Origin: Bactrocera neohumeralis
Lineage: Eukaryota; Arthropoda; Insecta; Diptera; Tephritidae
Reading direction: 5' to 3'
NCBI RefSeq assembly: GCF_024586455.1
Contig: NC_065920.1
Span: 72,656,215 to 72,720,214 of the forward strand
Length of the DNA: 64,000 nt
Shown: piece by piece, positions 1 to 11,717 of the stretch
Layout of the letters: every line of letters begins with the position of its first letter
Position numbering within the stretch: the stretch's first letter is position 1
The notes under the pieces: generated by a model
The model's input: the letters and a program-made list of their open reading frames with translations, nothing else
What the model was told of the DNA's origin: nothing
The model's database searches: none
Translations under genes and position numbers: made by a program

Positions 1-636
1 CGCCACGCTGTGTTAAGCGTAATGACGTCGCAAATATGTCACAAGCAGTTTGGGGTGAGGCGACAATGGCGGCGTCAACGTCGCATTCATAGATCTCCCT
101 TTACATGTGTGCACAAGAGTAAGCTGTGCTTCATTGTCTGCAATTTACTTTGCGTGGTTGTTTGTTTAAGCTTGCCATGCAGACATTTGTGGGTGCCACA
201 TTATTTGTTTTGCTGCCTTCATTCATATTAAACGGTTTGCTTACCTTTCTGCGTAATTATTTACCGCTTTTTCTTTTATTTGGTTTCTACATGTTTTCAT
301 AGCTGTTCTTACAAATCTATAAAAGTGACAAAGGTTGATGAAAACTCCATTTTGCATAAAAATTTCTATGAAATCTATGCATGCTTGGAATATGTAAATT
401 GACTTTCGCTTGATTAATTGCAGGCGGTAACCACTCATTTGGTTTGAATGGGGGATTTTGTTGCAATGTTTTCATTTGCTATTGTTGTTTTGACACCCGT
501 TTACTTATGTCCATATACAGGCCTATTTGTGTGTATTTAATTTCTGTATGATTTTTGTAAATTTTTTTCTAATTTTTTTAATTTTTTGGTGCTGTTTTTG
601 GTAAACCACTATAAAGCAAAGCAAATTAAGTAAAAC
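1..636. other. AT-rich non-coding stretch
   Basis: No splice-flanked coding segment or known repeat is recognised. Short open frames here show no domain, so this is probably intronic or downstream sequence of the minus-strand SEA/Ig gene. Confidence 0.4.
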
Positions 637-1056
637 GCAAGTAAGGAAGGGCTCAATTCAGGTGCAACCGCACAATTTATACTTTTGCAAATAGCAAGGT
701 TTAAAGCCGGGCTAATACTTTCATTTAATTAGGTTAAGTCTCATATTGGCGGTGTAAAGCTGCTCGGAAGTTCGAAAGTCTTTATATTAGGTATATGGGG
801 GATAAAGGAAATATTAACGCGATTCGACCCATTTGTAGCACACAGACAAACTACTATCAGGAAAGTATTCTCTCTGAATGTCAATGTTATATCTGATACA
901 TCGATATTTTCGGCAAAGTATTAATTATAAGCTCTGGGTTCCACTCATTCGGTACCCAGAGGCTTCAACAGTTTTGGCTTCATTCATACAACTTTTGGTC
1001 ATAAAATGGCATACGTCAAAAGCATTATTCCTGCAAAGTTATATCGCGTTATAAAG
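637..1056 (+). repeat. Dispersed repeat family B, copy 1 (truncated)
   Basis: The sequence opens with AAGTAAGGAAGGGCT and a GCAACCG...TTTATAC...TTGCAA block. It closes with a block (TGGGTTCCACTC...TACC...GGCTT...AACAGTTTTGG...TTTTGGTCATAA...AAAGTT...CGTTATA) that reappears in the same order at 42987-43810. The two copies share their ends but differ in length and internal sequence. This copy is shorter and abuts a decayed mariner at about 1053. The class of element is unknown: no coding capacity and no clear terminal inverted repeats were seen. Confidence 0.6.
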
Positions 1057-2065
1057 GGTGGTCCAAGTAGGGATACTCTTTTCTATAATCTTTTCTTGAA
1101 ACAACATGCCTGAGACGTGTCAAGCTGTTATGTTAATTTTGTTCAGTATTGTTTGGCATTTCATCTTTGAAAGCCTTCTGCCTGAGCAAAGTTTACAAAT
1201 TATTGAACTTTATTACGAATATTCACGATCTGTAAATAATGTGTTTCGTGTGCTTTGCTCAACTTGTGGCCAACATAATCAGCCTAATGAGCGTGCCTTT
1301 CACAATATCATCACCCATTTTGACACCCAGCATTCATAATTGGAAAATATGCGACCGAATAGACCACGTCCAGCACGCAGTGAAGAAAATGTAGCTGCCT
1401 TAGTTGAGAGTGTACACGAAAACCGTGGAGAGTCTGTTCGACGTCGTTTGACGCCGTTCGCACCAACTCAGACTGAAGTATGGAACGACGTGGCGCATTT
1501 CACGTCCAGATCTTAGATTGAAAGCGTACCAAATACAGCTTGTGCAATAAGTAAAGTTGCTCGAGCTTCCCAAGCGACATCGATTTGCTCTTTGGCTCTT
1601 GAAAAGTTCCAAGAAGATCCGACATTTTCGAGCCAAATTTTGTTCAACCCATTCCTGGTTTGTTGGGTGTATATACAAGCAAAGTTGCCGCATTTGGAAC
1701 ACATAGCAACTTGAAGAGATTCAAAAGCTGTCATTTCATTATTAGGTTTTGGTGTTGTTTGTAGGCCTAGGAATTATCGATATTTCATCGTCAATAGCAG
1801 CCGTTTCAACAAGACGGCGCTACTTCCCACAGATCGCATCAAGTATTTATTGAGAGAACCCTTGGTGGGCAAATAATTTCACGTTTTGGCCCGTTTAGAC
1901 GAGTCATCGAAAATTAGATTCAATGGATAGACCATCTGAGGCGTAGCCGCGGCCAATATTTGAAAGACATAGTCTTCAGAAAATAAGTGGCAAAGATTGT
2001 TCTTACGAAAGGTGATAGACTTCCCCATTAACTTTGAAGTTTCGGTGTTTTTCTTTCAAAATTAG
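1053..2065 (+). pseudogene. Decayed mariner transposase relic (rosa-like)
   Basis: Readable pieces match the intact mariner at 55.8 kb. An N-terminal piece includes EQSLQIIELYYEYSRSVNNVFR, with a cysteine/histidine-containing continuation resembling the second copy's GLHNRPSEQTINAIVTKF region. At the 3' end, another frame reads HLRRSRGQYLKDIVFRK and then a stop, the expected mariner C-terminus. Frames are broken by shifts and stops, and about 200 bases are missing relative to the intact copy, including much of the catalytic centre. It cannot encode an active transposase. The boundaries are approximate because no clean inverted-repeat pair was found. Confidence 0.65.
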
Positions 2066-3889
2066 GGAAAGGCGAAATGGATCACAATTTTCAATGTAAT
2101 CTGTTTTTAAGGATAAGAAATGATCTTGTAATCGTATCAATAATTCCAGCAAAACCTTCATTTTATCAGTTTGTGATCTTAGTGGAACCGCTCTCTCCGT
2201 TTTTCATCTATGATCTGATTTCAAATGATTGTGGAGACTACATATATTGTTATATAGTATTTTTTCAAAATTTGAATAATTTGTTGCTTTATAGTTGTCT
2301 AGGAAAATTTCGGCTATCTACATTAAACTTTTACAAGTTTCGCTCTCCGGAACAGTCACAACTTTGCTAAAAGCAATATCTTTCATGAGTTTTTATAGTT
2401 GAGGACTGCCAAATAGTCCACCTTTCGACTTTTCCATTCCAAGTTCGAAAACTTTCCAAAAATGTCACAATAAGACGTGAAGGGAGTCTAATGATTTAAC
2501 TTTATCATTCCTGAATTGATCCCGTAAGCAATCCTTAAGCTTAATTTGGTAAGATAACTTTGGCCTAGATGTGTTGCATTCCCTCTCACTTCCACTAATA
2601 GTTAGATTGTACCGATTTCTGAGGATTTGTCGACATCAGTGGTTCTTAGCACAAGTGAATTGCTTTCGAAACACAAAATGAGATTTTTATTGACTAAAAC
2701 TGGACATTTAGTAGACTGTGGATTTGAGGCATGCAAATATTTTATTGGTATTTATTAAATCGTTTAACCAACGTGGGATATTTCATTAAATCTCTGTATA
2801 TTATGAAACAGCGTACTTTGCAAATACGAATATATTGAATTAGGACTACATTAATGCGAAATCCATATTCAGCGAGATTTTTGAAAAACTTATGGAAAAC
2901 TATTACAATGAAATTATAATTTGTTCCACAATAAAACCTTGTCTTCTAGAGAAGAGAAGAGTGGCTAAGGTAACCATCTATACGGTTGGGTCTAAACTAG
3001 ATAATAGAGTGAAGGAGAATGTTTTGACCTCTTATTGGATCTAACATCCACATATTAAGCTCCGCCAAAGAGGAATGTCTCTAGCTACTTTTAGGTATTA
3101 TATATATACATATATGAATAGAATAAGTGCTCTACATGCCGACTATTAAATTTCGAAAGAATGATATAAGAACTCTAGTGGCAGTACAGTTCTTTATCTA
3201 ATTGGCAGCTATGCCAGCAGTATCACAATACTCTTGTAGAAAGTGTATCAGTTAGAAAAAGGATTTTAGTATAGCACAAGGGTTTTTTAATAATATTCCG
3301 GAGGTTGTTCGGATAAAACATTTTGTACTGATGAACTTCATCAGAAGCACGGGGTAGATCAGAGAGTAGGTCTAGATGAGTCGTCAGAAAATCGTACGAA
3401 TGTAAAACTGACTAGAGTTGTACACTTTGTTGTTGTTGTATATAGCCATAACAGGAATCTAGAGGTGCTCTTCTATTCTTCAATATTGATTCACCAATAT
3501 AACAGTGTTCATGCTTAAACAAAATATTTTTGTTTTAAATATTTTTAAGGAAATTTTTTTGATCTTAAGCTGCTGAGCTACAGAAATAAAAATTTCAACG
3601 TTCGAAATCAAGAATTATGTAGGTTAAAGTAAGTTTAATATTTTTAAATGTTATTTGTTAAGGGTAGATACAATTTTTTTATGTGAAAGAAAGATTCGTT
3701 TATTTCAAATTTAGTTCTAGACAATTTTGAAGGTCAAAGTCTAAACTATCTGCTTGAGTGAACGATGAACAGAGATGGACTACAGACTGATCCATTCATA
3801 AGTTTTGCAAGAAATATTATAGCAAGCATTTCTCAATGACTAGCGAACGTAGGTGGATCTATAATTTAGTATATATAATAGATACAGCG
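2066..3889. other. Unassigned intronic DNA with a dispersed-repeat piece
   Basis: No gene is recognised. Around 3280-3440 the sequence (ATAAAACATTTTGTACTGATG and following ...CTTCATCA...) resembles 33270-33420, suggesting two diverged copies of one unnamed repeat. The rest is AT-rich. Confidence 0.35.
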
Positions 3890-4240
3890 TTGCCTTGGAC
3901 CATAATCCATGCCAAATTGCATATCTTGTCAAATGAAAAAGTTTTCCCTACAAAGACATGATTTTGTTCGATCAGTTTGTATGTACATATGTATGACAGC
4001 TATATGATACAGAGGTCCGATATCGACGATACCAACAAATGCGCAGTTTCTTGGCGATAAAAAGCTGTTTGCAAAATTTCAGAGCGATACCTCATAAACT
4101 GAGAGTATATACAGACAGTTGTGACTGTCTAAATCAACTCAGCTATATGCGCTATTCAGGTTATAAAAATACCAAAATATCAGCCATCGAATCGCATTTT
4201 ATATGCATTCAAATACTGAAAAGTAATTTATCTAATTAAC
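3890..4240 (+). repeat. Helitron/DINE-like repeat, family A, fragment
   Basis: This carries one recognisable monomer (ATGCCAAATT...TCAAATGAAAAAGTTTTCC...GATCAGTTTGTATG...GACAGCTATATGATA). After it comes the conserved block GTCCGATATCGACG, AAATTTCAGAGCGATA and TAAACTGAG. The order is the same as in the fuller copies at 31.1 and 51.1 kb. Both element ends are missing or decayed. Confidence 0.65.
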
Positions 4241-5249
4241 CGAATTAAGTTTGGAATTTGTTAAACTTTGCTAGTTCATTTCTAAGTGATTGACGCAGAT
4301 ATTTTGCAAAGCAAGCGCAACGGCCGCAACGGTTTGACTAAAAAAGCTTAATTACAAGCGAGATAAAAAGTTCGTACTGAAACATAGCTACAAATAAATA
4401 CTAAAAGAATAACAATAACAACAAAAACACTCAACACAGCAAAAAACTTCCTTTGCAAATGCGCTGCTTCGTAATTAAAAATAGTCAAGTGCAGCAGAGA
4501 AAGGAAGAATAAAGCAAAAAGCAAACAAAAACAACACACAAACGCCACTAAAGCGTAATGAAAAAGTGAAGAAATAAAAGATGCAACAATTCCTATCTTT
4601 TTCCTACTGCAAATGAGCGGCAGGCAGGATAAAGCGGCTAGAAAGTAAAAGTTAGTGAGCAGTGGCCTGGTCGCTATTTGTTTATGACAGTCTATTTAGC
4701 TATCCTTTGTCACTTTTGCTTTCAATGCCCCAGATAGCTATGCTTTCGCTTTTCAGATAGCTTTTTTGTCTTCACGCATTGTGCTTACCCCTTTTTGGGT
4801 GCACTTTGAATCAGTTAGATCTGTTAGCGTTGGGTAAAAGCGCTTGACATTGAAGCTGGTCAACGCGGCGGAAAGTGTTTACTGCCAATTGCTGCGCTTA
4901 GTTAATTTGCTATCTGATTTTTGTGCGTTTCTGCTTAGGCGCAGGTTTTTCTGGGAAGTTTTTTGTCTTTTTTTGTTTTTTTTCTGTTTTCGTTTTGTTT
5001 TCTTGTTTTTCTTTGATTTGTGCTCGACTATTTTGTGGTTTTTCGTGAGGAAGTAGTTGCATAAACCAATGGCGGCTAAGTTTTTTTGTTTTGTGCTTAG
5101 GCGAAGTTGCTCGTTTGGAAGCTTCTTTATGTTCTTTGTGTTCTTTGATATTTTTTTGTGTATTTTTTTTGTTTGATTATCTTCGCTATGAGTAGTTCTC
5201 CCTTATTTGTTTGTCTTTCAGTTAGAAAAAGTTGTTTCTTTCTTCTTAC
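4241..5249. other. AT-rich intron, no recognised exon
   Basis: This lies just downstream (minus strand) of the Ig-domain exon ending at 5250. It has homopolymer T tracts and GCTTT-rich repeats. A hydrophobic minus-strand frame (4548-4348) lacks splice context and is not called as a gene. Confidence 0.35.
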
Positions 5250-5355
5250 CTTGCACGTGTATATGCCTTCGTCCATGCGGCTGGCCTTGGTGATACCCAA
5301 AATGGCAGTGAAAGTGTCTTTAGTTTCCGGTGGTAAGACGGTGGTCCAGATTTCC
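5250..5355 (-). CDS. Internal exon: second half of an Ig domain
   Basis: This is an internal coding exon of the large minus-strand gene. A pyrimidine-rich acceptor ending TTTAG lies immediately upstream (5357-5356). The donor AAG|GTAAGAAG follows at 5249. The 106-base exon starts with one base completing a split Arg codon (AG|G) left by the exon at 42282, then reads EIWTTVLPPETKDTFTAILG (20 residues) and continues through ITKASRMDEGIYTCK. The D-E-G-I-Y-T-C sequence is the canonical Ig-fold F-strand motif (DxGxYxC), whose Cys pairs with the B-strand Cys in the exon at 42 kb. The exon ends in phase 0. The protein is presumably extracellular and membrane-linked. SEA plus Ig modules occur in some adhesion GPCRs and in perlecan, but the family cannot be fixed from this window. 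The next downstream exon is not recognised. Confidence 0.85.
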
Positions 5356-5929
5356 CTAAAAATACAGAAGAGGAAAGTGAAATTAAGTGCGAGTACGGAG
5401 ATTTTTCTTTTAACGTTGCAATTAGTACATGAAATGTTTAAAGAAATTAAAAACAGCTTAAGTGAAATCACACTTCAGAAAACTGTTGAAAGAGGTTCTA
5501 ACAAACCTAAAGATCTTTTTCACCGCGCTTATATTTTTATATCAAAGTTTATATGAGCTTTGACTATTCTTTTTTTATACTTCTCGAAAATCCTACTCTT
5601 CTGCTTCCTCTGATAGTTTTCTTCGTAGCATTTGATTCGAACATTTTACTCTTCTTCTTCTTGTACGCTCCTCTTTACAACTCCGACAAACTTATCTGTC
5701 AGAATATAAGGTCAGGTTAGTTTAAGAGGTCGATCTTAACAGGGAGCATTGTGGGGCATTGGGACCATCATTACTTTGCTGAAACGGGTAATGTCAGTTT
5801 CGACTATGTGTGCTGATTCTGCGAAGATAAAACTCTAGAGAGGCTTCAACCTCAGTCTTGCAAACGCTGGAAAATGGAGGAGAAAGTGTCTGCATGTTTG
5901 CACCTCACATTTTTCTGTTAAATTCTGAC
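5356..5929. other. Intronic DNA beside the Ig exon
   Basis: This is the 3' end of the 37 kb intron, with a CTTCTT-rich tract around 5640-5670. At about 5700-5930, sequence leading into the RNase H relic may belong to the same decayed retrotransposon. No gene is seen. Confidence 0.35.
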
Positions 5930-6180
5930 AACTTGGAGTGATTCCACGCATGTCCTACTACTGAGGGGCAGCATTATCCAGTGGTACACTGACGACTCAA
6001 AAACTCCGGAAGGCATTGGAGCATGCATTGCGGCACCGCTTACCAAACTATCCATACCAATGGGACTTATTCCGAGGATCTTTGAAGTAGAAGTCTTTAC
6101 TATAAGTCAGTGTGCAGAAATCAATCTCCATCGTTATGATACCAGCGTATCTCTATACTAAGCGATTTCAGCTTATGAGG
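5930..6180 (+). pseudogene. RNase H fragment of a non-LTR retrotransposon
   Basis: One frame reads IQWYTDDSKTPEGIGACIAA, then a stretch with FEVEVFTISQCAEINLHR. This matches the RNase H domain of insect Jockey/I/R1-type elements: a YTDGSK-like first catalytic Asp block, a GxG turn, then an FQAEV-AI-CA block holding the second acidic residue. The usual Gly of TDGSK is Asp here. Only this piece is readable; no reverse transcriptase is joined to it. It is a 5'-truncated, decayed insertion. Confidence 0.65.
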
Positions 6181-6825
6181 TCAAATCGCTTTTAGTGGGG
6201 GAGTATATAGGAAGGCTGAATAGTCTATCTATCTAGTTGAAGTTTGATTAGAAATACGAAAAGATTTTTTCGACTACCTAATATTTGATCATAAATTTAA
6301 AAAAAAAATTGTCAATAGAATTTTATTGAAAATCCTACTATGTGCAGCTGCTTTGAATACCTGAATACATTTCATTAAGTCATTAACATTGGTGGATATG
6401 TTAGATGGTTTGTATGTATTCATTTACACTTTTACTACCTACCTTCACTCATACATATCACAAATACACACATAACCCTCTACTTATGTATATATAAGCA
6501 CAAAGACTGGATTAGGCTATCACTATACACTGACATGCAGCGTCGTTGACCTACAAACTAACTGCACCTGCTTTCAATATAAACATATACTATGAAGCTG
6601 TTTAGAACTAGTTCAGTACTTGCAGCTACACAGCCCGATATTTCAGTGACATTGTCACCATTAGCGACATTATTGCTAATTACTATTCAGCAGCAAAGCA
6701 GATAAACCTAAATTGCAGCATTAGGGTGGGAGGTGTAAAATATTGTTCATTTTTATATTTATATAAAAAATTCTAAGCAAAACGAAGTAAAGCAGATGTA
6801 ATGGAATTTTTCTAAAAAAAAATTT
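6181..6825. other. Intronic DNA, nothing recognised
   Basis: AT-rich sequence with ATACA/TATG-rich stretches. No coding or repeat signal was identified. Confidence 0.35.
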
Positions 6826-7400
6826 AATTCGGTTGCACCGCAAATTAAAAAAAAATCTTCTCAAGAACTTGATTTTGATCGATCAGTTTGTATGGCAGCT
6901 ATATGATATAGCGATCCGATCGTGAAAAAATTTTCAGAGATAATTTTCTTGTTTAAGATTATAATGCACGCCAAATTTCGTGAAAATATTTCGTCAAATA
7001 AAAAACTTTTCCATACAAGAATTTGATTCCGATCATTGATTTTGTATGGCAGCCATATGCCAAAGTGATCCGATCTGAGCACTTTCTTCAGAGATTATAC
7101 GGTTGGTACGGATACTAATTTATGCCAAATTTCATGAAGATACCTCGTCAAATAAAAAAGTTTTCCATACAAAAATTGGTTCCGATCGTTTAATTTGTAT
7201 GACAGCTATATGCTATAGTAGTCCGATATCAGCGGTGCCGACAAATGAGCAGCTTCTTGTAGAGAAAAGGGTGTGTGCAAAATTTCAGAGCGTTATTTCA
7301 AAAACTGCGTGATTAGTTCGTTTAAACACAGAGGCGGACAGACGCGCATGACTAAACCTGCTCAGCTTGCCACTCTGATCATATACATAGATACATATAT
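6826..7400 (+). repeat. Helitron/DINE-like repeat, family A, three monomers
   Basis: It starts with the family's left-end block AATTCGGTTGCACCG. Three tandem monomers follow, each with GATCGATCAGTTTGTATGGC or a close variant, CAGCTATATGATA, a ...CCGATC... block, ...CCAAATTTCGTGAA..., TCAAATAAAAAA and TTTCCATACAAGAA. The unique right part has GTCCGATATCAGCGGTGCCG, TCAGAGCG, AAAACTG, a GACAGACG tract and CTCAGCTTGCCACTCTGATC. The terminal hairpin seen in copies at 31.1 and 51.1 kb is missing here. It has no coding capacity. Confidence 0.75.
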
Positions 7401-8209
7401 GACATAATACGTATACATAGCATTCATAAATCTTCTTTTACTTTTTTGTAATGCCGATATTCGCTCGTCTTTCACCCACCTTAATTTTCTCATAATCACA
7501 ACTACATGCGCCCGAGCATCAATTAACATTTGCTACACAATCTTTTTTTAAGTTTTCGCTTTGTGCAGGTGAAAATGATGCCAAAGTGCACTTGAACTTC
7601 CTGGTGGCATATGGTGCTCATATCATTTGCATGCTAAGCAGGGAATTAACATAGATTTTGCATAGATATTACAGCAATATGTGCATGAAGTATGGACGTA
7701 GTTGTGTGCACATATATGTATGTATATATGCATGTTCATATATACGAGTATATTAAGTTATGCCGGCGCCAACTGGTAATGATTATGCAGAATCGTTAAT
7801 GAGTTTGTGTGAATAAACACATAGTATGTATATAAGGGACACTCTAGAAGTATACATACATATATCACGTGAGATACGAAGACGTCACGTATACCACATA
7901 CCCTGCCAGAAAAGATTGCACTTCTGAATTGTTTGCTACTTTATGATTTTTTAATATTTTTATAATTAATTATCTTCAGGTACTTGACGTCAGTAAGAAG
8001 TATTCTTGAAGAATAATTGTGATGAAATAACTATTTAGGAAGACGTAACCAAGATATTTCCTGATCAGTCGCAAATAAAATATGTTTTTTTTTTTTATTT
8101 TTGTACTATAATGAGCTTGTATAAATTAAAATCAATTTCTTTAAATCAAAAATTTAAAATTTTTATAAGATTACTTTTCGTCTTATAATTATTATGTTGA
8201 TATATTTTC
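7401..8209. other. Intronic DNA, nothing recognised
   Basis: AT-rich with TATG/TACA simple-sequence patches around 7700-7760 and a homopolymer T run near 8085. No gene is seen. Confidence 0.35.
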
Positions 8210-8447
8210 CTAATTTTCTTATTGCTTTGACTTTTTCTTTGCGAATTTTCAGCTTCCGCTGACGGATATAACCTTTTTATAACCAATTGATAACTAAATA
8301 ATAACCAATTGATAAGTAATTGATAACCAATTTGTAACCATTTTATAAGCAAAACTCAATTTTTGTTTCAATGTGAGTGGTTTCGATTATACCGTTTTTC
8401 CTTCGCCTGTAAACTTATGAAAAGTGGTATTACGTTATTTTGCGCTT
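8210..8447 (-). mobile_element. MITE-like element, copy 1 (inverted relative to 14.6 kb)
   Basis: The reverse complement shares a long stretch with 14633-14865. It starts with AAAGCGCAAAATAACGTAAT, continues with ACTTTTCATAAGTTTACAGG, then a run of TGGTTAT/TTGATAAC units. The right end is clear (TGCGCTTT then TA), while the left inverted repeat is decayed and placed approximately. It is too short to code for anything and is probably a non-autonomous DNA element with TA target preference. Confidence 0.6.
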
Positions 8448-8706
8448 TAGGTGACGATACATTCTTTCATACATATTTGTGTGTAAGTACGTAAAAGAAA
8501 GGTACAAGTTCATTAGTATGCACTAACATATTGCAAATTGATGTGTCAAGTGGGGTTTCGCACATTGCTGCATATTTCTAATGACATATGGTGGAACGGT
8601 GACGCTGCAGCCACAGATTTATTGCAGACTTTACTAGCTTACATTACAAAAAACTAGAATTCATTAAAGTACATATGCAAATGTCAGTCACAAATACAAA
8701 CAAATT

Positions 8707-9183
8707 GTCTACATAAGGGTGGGTCAAAAAAACTGGGTACTCTGAAAATTTTATTTCATTTGGTAGAGCAGTAAATTTCCTGCAAAACATGAGTTTGCCG
8801 ATTTATAACAATTTTTTTTTTTTTCATTGAGTTTAAAAATTCATGGGAAATAAAATTGTTTGACTTAAAGTAATCAAACTGGAAACGTTAATATATTTTA
8901 AATTTTTATGTTTACGAAACAAGCGTAATAGAACTTTTTGTAAAGCATTTAATTTCCTAAAAAATTGATGGAATGATACATTTTTTCAAAGTAGTTGGAA
9001 GCAAGATTTGAACTTTTTTTATCTGATAATAATAAACCAGAGAAAATTGTGAGGCGGAGAATCTTTGCATTACAATTATGAGTTCATGCTTGGAGAAATT
9101 TTCTTAGGGTTGTCTAAGAACCTACTTTTTAGAATATAAATGAAATAAATATACAAGTTTTTTTTAACAACCCTAATGTAGAC
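8707..9183. mobile_element. MITE-like element with ~28-bp imperfect terminal inverted repeats
   Basis: The left end GTCTACATAAGGGTGGGTCA continues AAAAAAACT. It is mirrored at the right end by the reverse complement of AGTTTTTTTTAACAACCCTA followed by ATGTAGAC. The arms match over about 28 bases with a few mismatches and enclose ~420 bases without coding capacity. AGGG termini next to a TA are typical of mariner/Tc1-type MITEs. Since the GTCTACAT outside the AGGG is also mirrored, the true terminus could lie at either point. Confidence 0.6.
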
Positions 9184-9586
9184 ATCAGTTCATATAAAAA
9201 TACAGGTACATAACAGAAATCAAGCAAAGATTAATGTATTAATTTAGGATATAAAGCAATTGCTGATTAGAGACTTGAATATGATTTAGTGCGTCGAAAT
9301 TAAAAAAAAATTAAAAATAAACACATTAAGGAGCACAAAAATGAAAAAAAGCAAAAATTGAAAAATATACACATTAGTTAGCACAAAAATAAAATTCACC
9401 TTAAGACATATAGTATGTAAATAAGAATTTACTGTACCTCATTAGATGACTAAAAGGTTTATTAATACAAGAAGGTCAAGGTATTCTGATTTCTGCCTAC
9501 TAATTTTTGTATAGAAAACATTTTCAATAGATCGACAATATTTGACTGCATATATCCACAAACTCACTTACATACCTACATATATA
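9184..9586. other. Intronic DNA, nothing recognised
   Basis: AT-rich. A short direct repeat (ACACATTA...AGCACAAAAAT) occurs around 9320-9390. No gene is seen. Confidence 0.35.
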
Positions 9587-10129
9587 ATGGTTGTCAAAAA
9601 AGTCTTGCGGTATTTTCGCTAGTTGGCGCTGAAAGCGCGTAGTTCTAGTTTTATTCGTCGCATCGGGTCATGCAATACCTTTCTGGAAAGCCCATTTCAC
9701 GCGCTAACACGTGTTTGATTGATTGTCGTTTCTTTTAAGTTGTTCGTGAGTTATAGCGTCGCAAACTTGGAGCAAAATAAAGAGAAAATACGGCATATTT
9801 TACAGTACTACTACGATAAAGGCAAAAATGCATCTCAAGCCGCCAATAAAATTTGTGCAGTTTATGGACCCGATACAGTTTCCATTTCCACCGCACAACG
9901 ATGGTTTCAACGTTTTCGTTCTGGTGTAGAGGTGGTCGAAGATGCGCCACGCTCCGGAAGGCCTGTCGTCGAAAATTGCGATAAAATCGCTGAATTGGTC
10001 GAAAGAGACCGGCATAGTAGCAGCCGTAGCAGCGGTCAAGAGCTGGGCATGAGTCAACAAAAATTCATTTCAATTTCAATAAAAAAAAAAAAATCAATAA
10101 AAATACCGCAAGACTTTTTGACAACCCAT
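9587..10129 (+). mobile_element. Internally deleted mariner with intact inverted repeats
   Basis: The ends form inverted repeats: ATGGTTGTCAAAAAAGTCTT at left mirrors the reverse complement of AAGACTTTTTGACAACCCAT at right, continuing into GCGGTATTTT. Each is flanked by TA (9585-9586, 10130-10131). Inside, from about 9768, the frame encodes a mariner N-terminus: a helix-turn-helix region with KIRHILQYYYDKGKNASQAA, then WFQRFRSG, then APRSGRP, then IAELVERDRH. The coding sequence breaks off after about 100 residues and joins directly to the A-rich 3' end. The whole DDD catalytic region (roughly 750 bases in a normal 1.3 kb mariner) is missing. It is non-autonomous, though its ends could still be recognised by a related transposase. 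Confidence 0.85.
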
Positions 10130-10131
10130 TA

Positions 10132-10554
10132 TTATACCTGTAGATACGCACAATATCGTGGTTCCATATAAGCATACATTTAACTTCATGTATCGATCAT
10201 TTGCAATCGTCAAATTTGTTTGTGGCATTGCTAATGGTATTATACTAGTTGTCAGTCAGCGAAATTTAAGCTGAAGACTTTAGCCCAATATTTCAAGATT
10301 CTCACTGACATGTATATATAAACACATAACACACACATGTCTATGGTATCCATTATAACTAAGATTGATTTTAGCCGTGTCTAAGTCATGTCACTTTTTC
10401 AGTGTATATAACAAGGGATTTTTTGATCTTTTGAATTAAGAATGTAAACCTGCAACTATGAAAAGCGCATATTCTAATACAAAATTTTCCGCTCAATAAC
10501 CAAGATCTCAAAAATTTTTTCCATAAACATTTTCGCTTACAAGTTAGACGCAGC
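10132..10554. other. Intronic DNA, nothing recognised
   Basis: AT-rich sequence separating the deleted mariner from the zinc-knuckle retrotransposon fragment. No signal is seen. Confidence 0.35.
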
Positions 10555-10765
10555 TGGTTTAGGTTAGGTTGATCATGCCTCCGCTTGACGCGAATTTTAA
10601 CAGTCTCTGTGGCCTCACTATCGATACCTCCTTCAGTGTATCATACCGTGGGGACCCCAGATGCTTACAGCGTAGTCTTGCCAATGCTGGACAAGTGCGC
10701 AAGAGATGTTCCATGGTTTTCCTGGTGCCTAGTTCTAGATATTTCCTGCAGTCTACACGCAATTA
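10555..10765 (-). pseudogene. C-terminal zinc-knuckle fragment of a non-LTR retrotransposon
   Basis: The minus-strand frame includes CRKYLELGTRKTMEHLLRTC followed by PALARLRCKHLGSPRYDTLKE. The pattern C-x2-(Y)-x(11)-H-x4-C matches the CCHC region that follows RNase H in Jockey/R1/I-type insect elements. The second Cys is replaced by Tyr. Only this terminal piece remains, as expected from a 5'-truncated insertion. Confidence 0.65.
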
Positions 10766-11717
10766 TATTTATACATGAAATGACCTGAGCATTCACGCAG
10801 TGCACCATGTCGTATGAGTAACACAAAATTAATAAGGAACTTGTACCGCACGGAGACTTCAGAGGGACTCAGAAAAAAAATTAAAATAAAATCGACTCAA
10901 GAAATAACGCTTAACTTAAATATGTTTATGTATATATACTTTTCTTCAAATACCGCATATAAATATCAAAAGCTTATATTTAGTACATCTCTGGGTAAGC
11001 GAATATTCATATACCTTGATATGTATGCATACGCAGCAATGGACCATATCATATTTTTGTTTTTTTCTTTGCTACTGGGCTTAGAGAGAGTGAGAGAGAG
11101 TTCAAATAGCAACTCAAGTTATTTTTTATTGACGAGCGTGAGTGCCTAAAGAAGAAGTGAATGCCTGCCTGCAAGTATTATATTGCTTTCCATAAAGTAT
11201 GGGCGAAAATTCAAGTGGACTCAAGAAAAATAAACGAGTTACGTAAAATAACTGCATATATATAATATGTGAGGCTATATTTGTATATTGCTGTGAAAAT
11301 GTATACATGTACTTATAGATAATAATTTTTTCAAGGGTTTAATAGTAACTTATGAATATATACAAATGTATAGAATATATATACATATATATGTAATATA
11401 AAAATATAGGATATATGCTTGTAATTCTAAAAAATGTTAAAAAAGGAACAGGAAGAAGGATAAAGTAATAGGAAATTGAAATAAAAATAAAAGTACATTT
11501 TTTCCGAAATATAAAAGGAAGTTGAGCTAGTAGGCGAGAAGGATAGGAAATAGTAAAAAGTGATATAGGAAGATCAGTAGGAGAACTAAGGAGAGCAAGA
11601 AAGCGAAAGTATAAAGTTTAGTAGTGAAGATAGATACAATTGAGGCTTTGCACTGCGACCTATGGTCTATTATGGCCTGTTAGTAGTGAAAGCATGCGTT
11701 TGTTATTATATCTTTAT
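10766..11717. other. Intronic DNA
   Basis: A block at 10798-10830 (GTGCACCATGTCGTATGAGTA) resembles 36828-36850 inside the MITE-like element at 36.5 kb, so a relic of that family may be present. The rest is AT- and AG-rich (11450-11620) with no coding signal. Confidence 0.35.

Noticed and set aside
4348..4548. Hydrophobic minus-strand frame that could be a transmembrane exon of the SEA/Ig gene
   Set aside because: No acceptor/donor pair in the required phase was found, and hydrophobicity follows from A/T-rich low-complexity sequence.
5158..5556. 132-residue plus-strand frame overlapping the Ig exon
   Set aside because: It is the antisense of the splice-bounded Ig exon and has no domain of its own.
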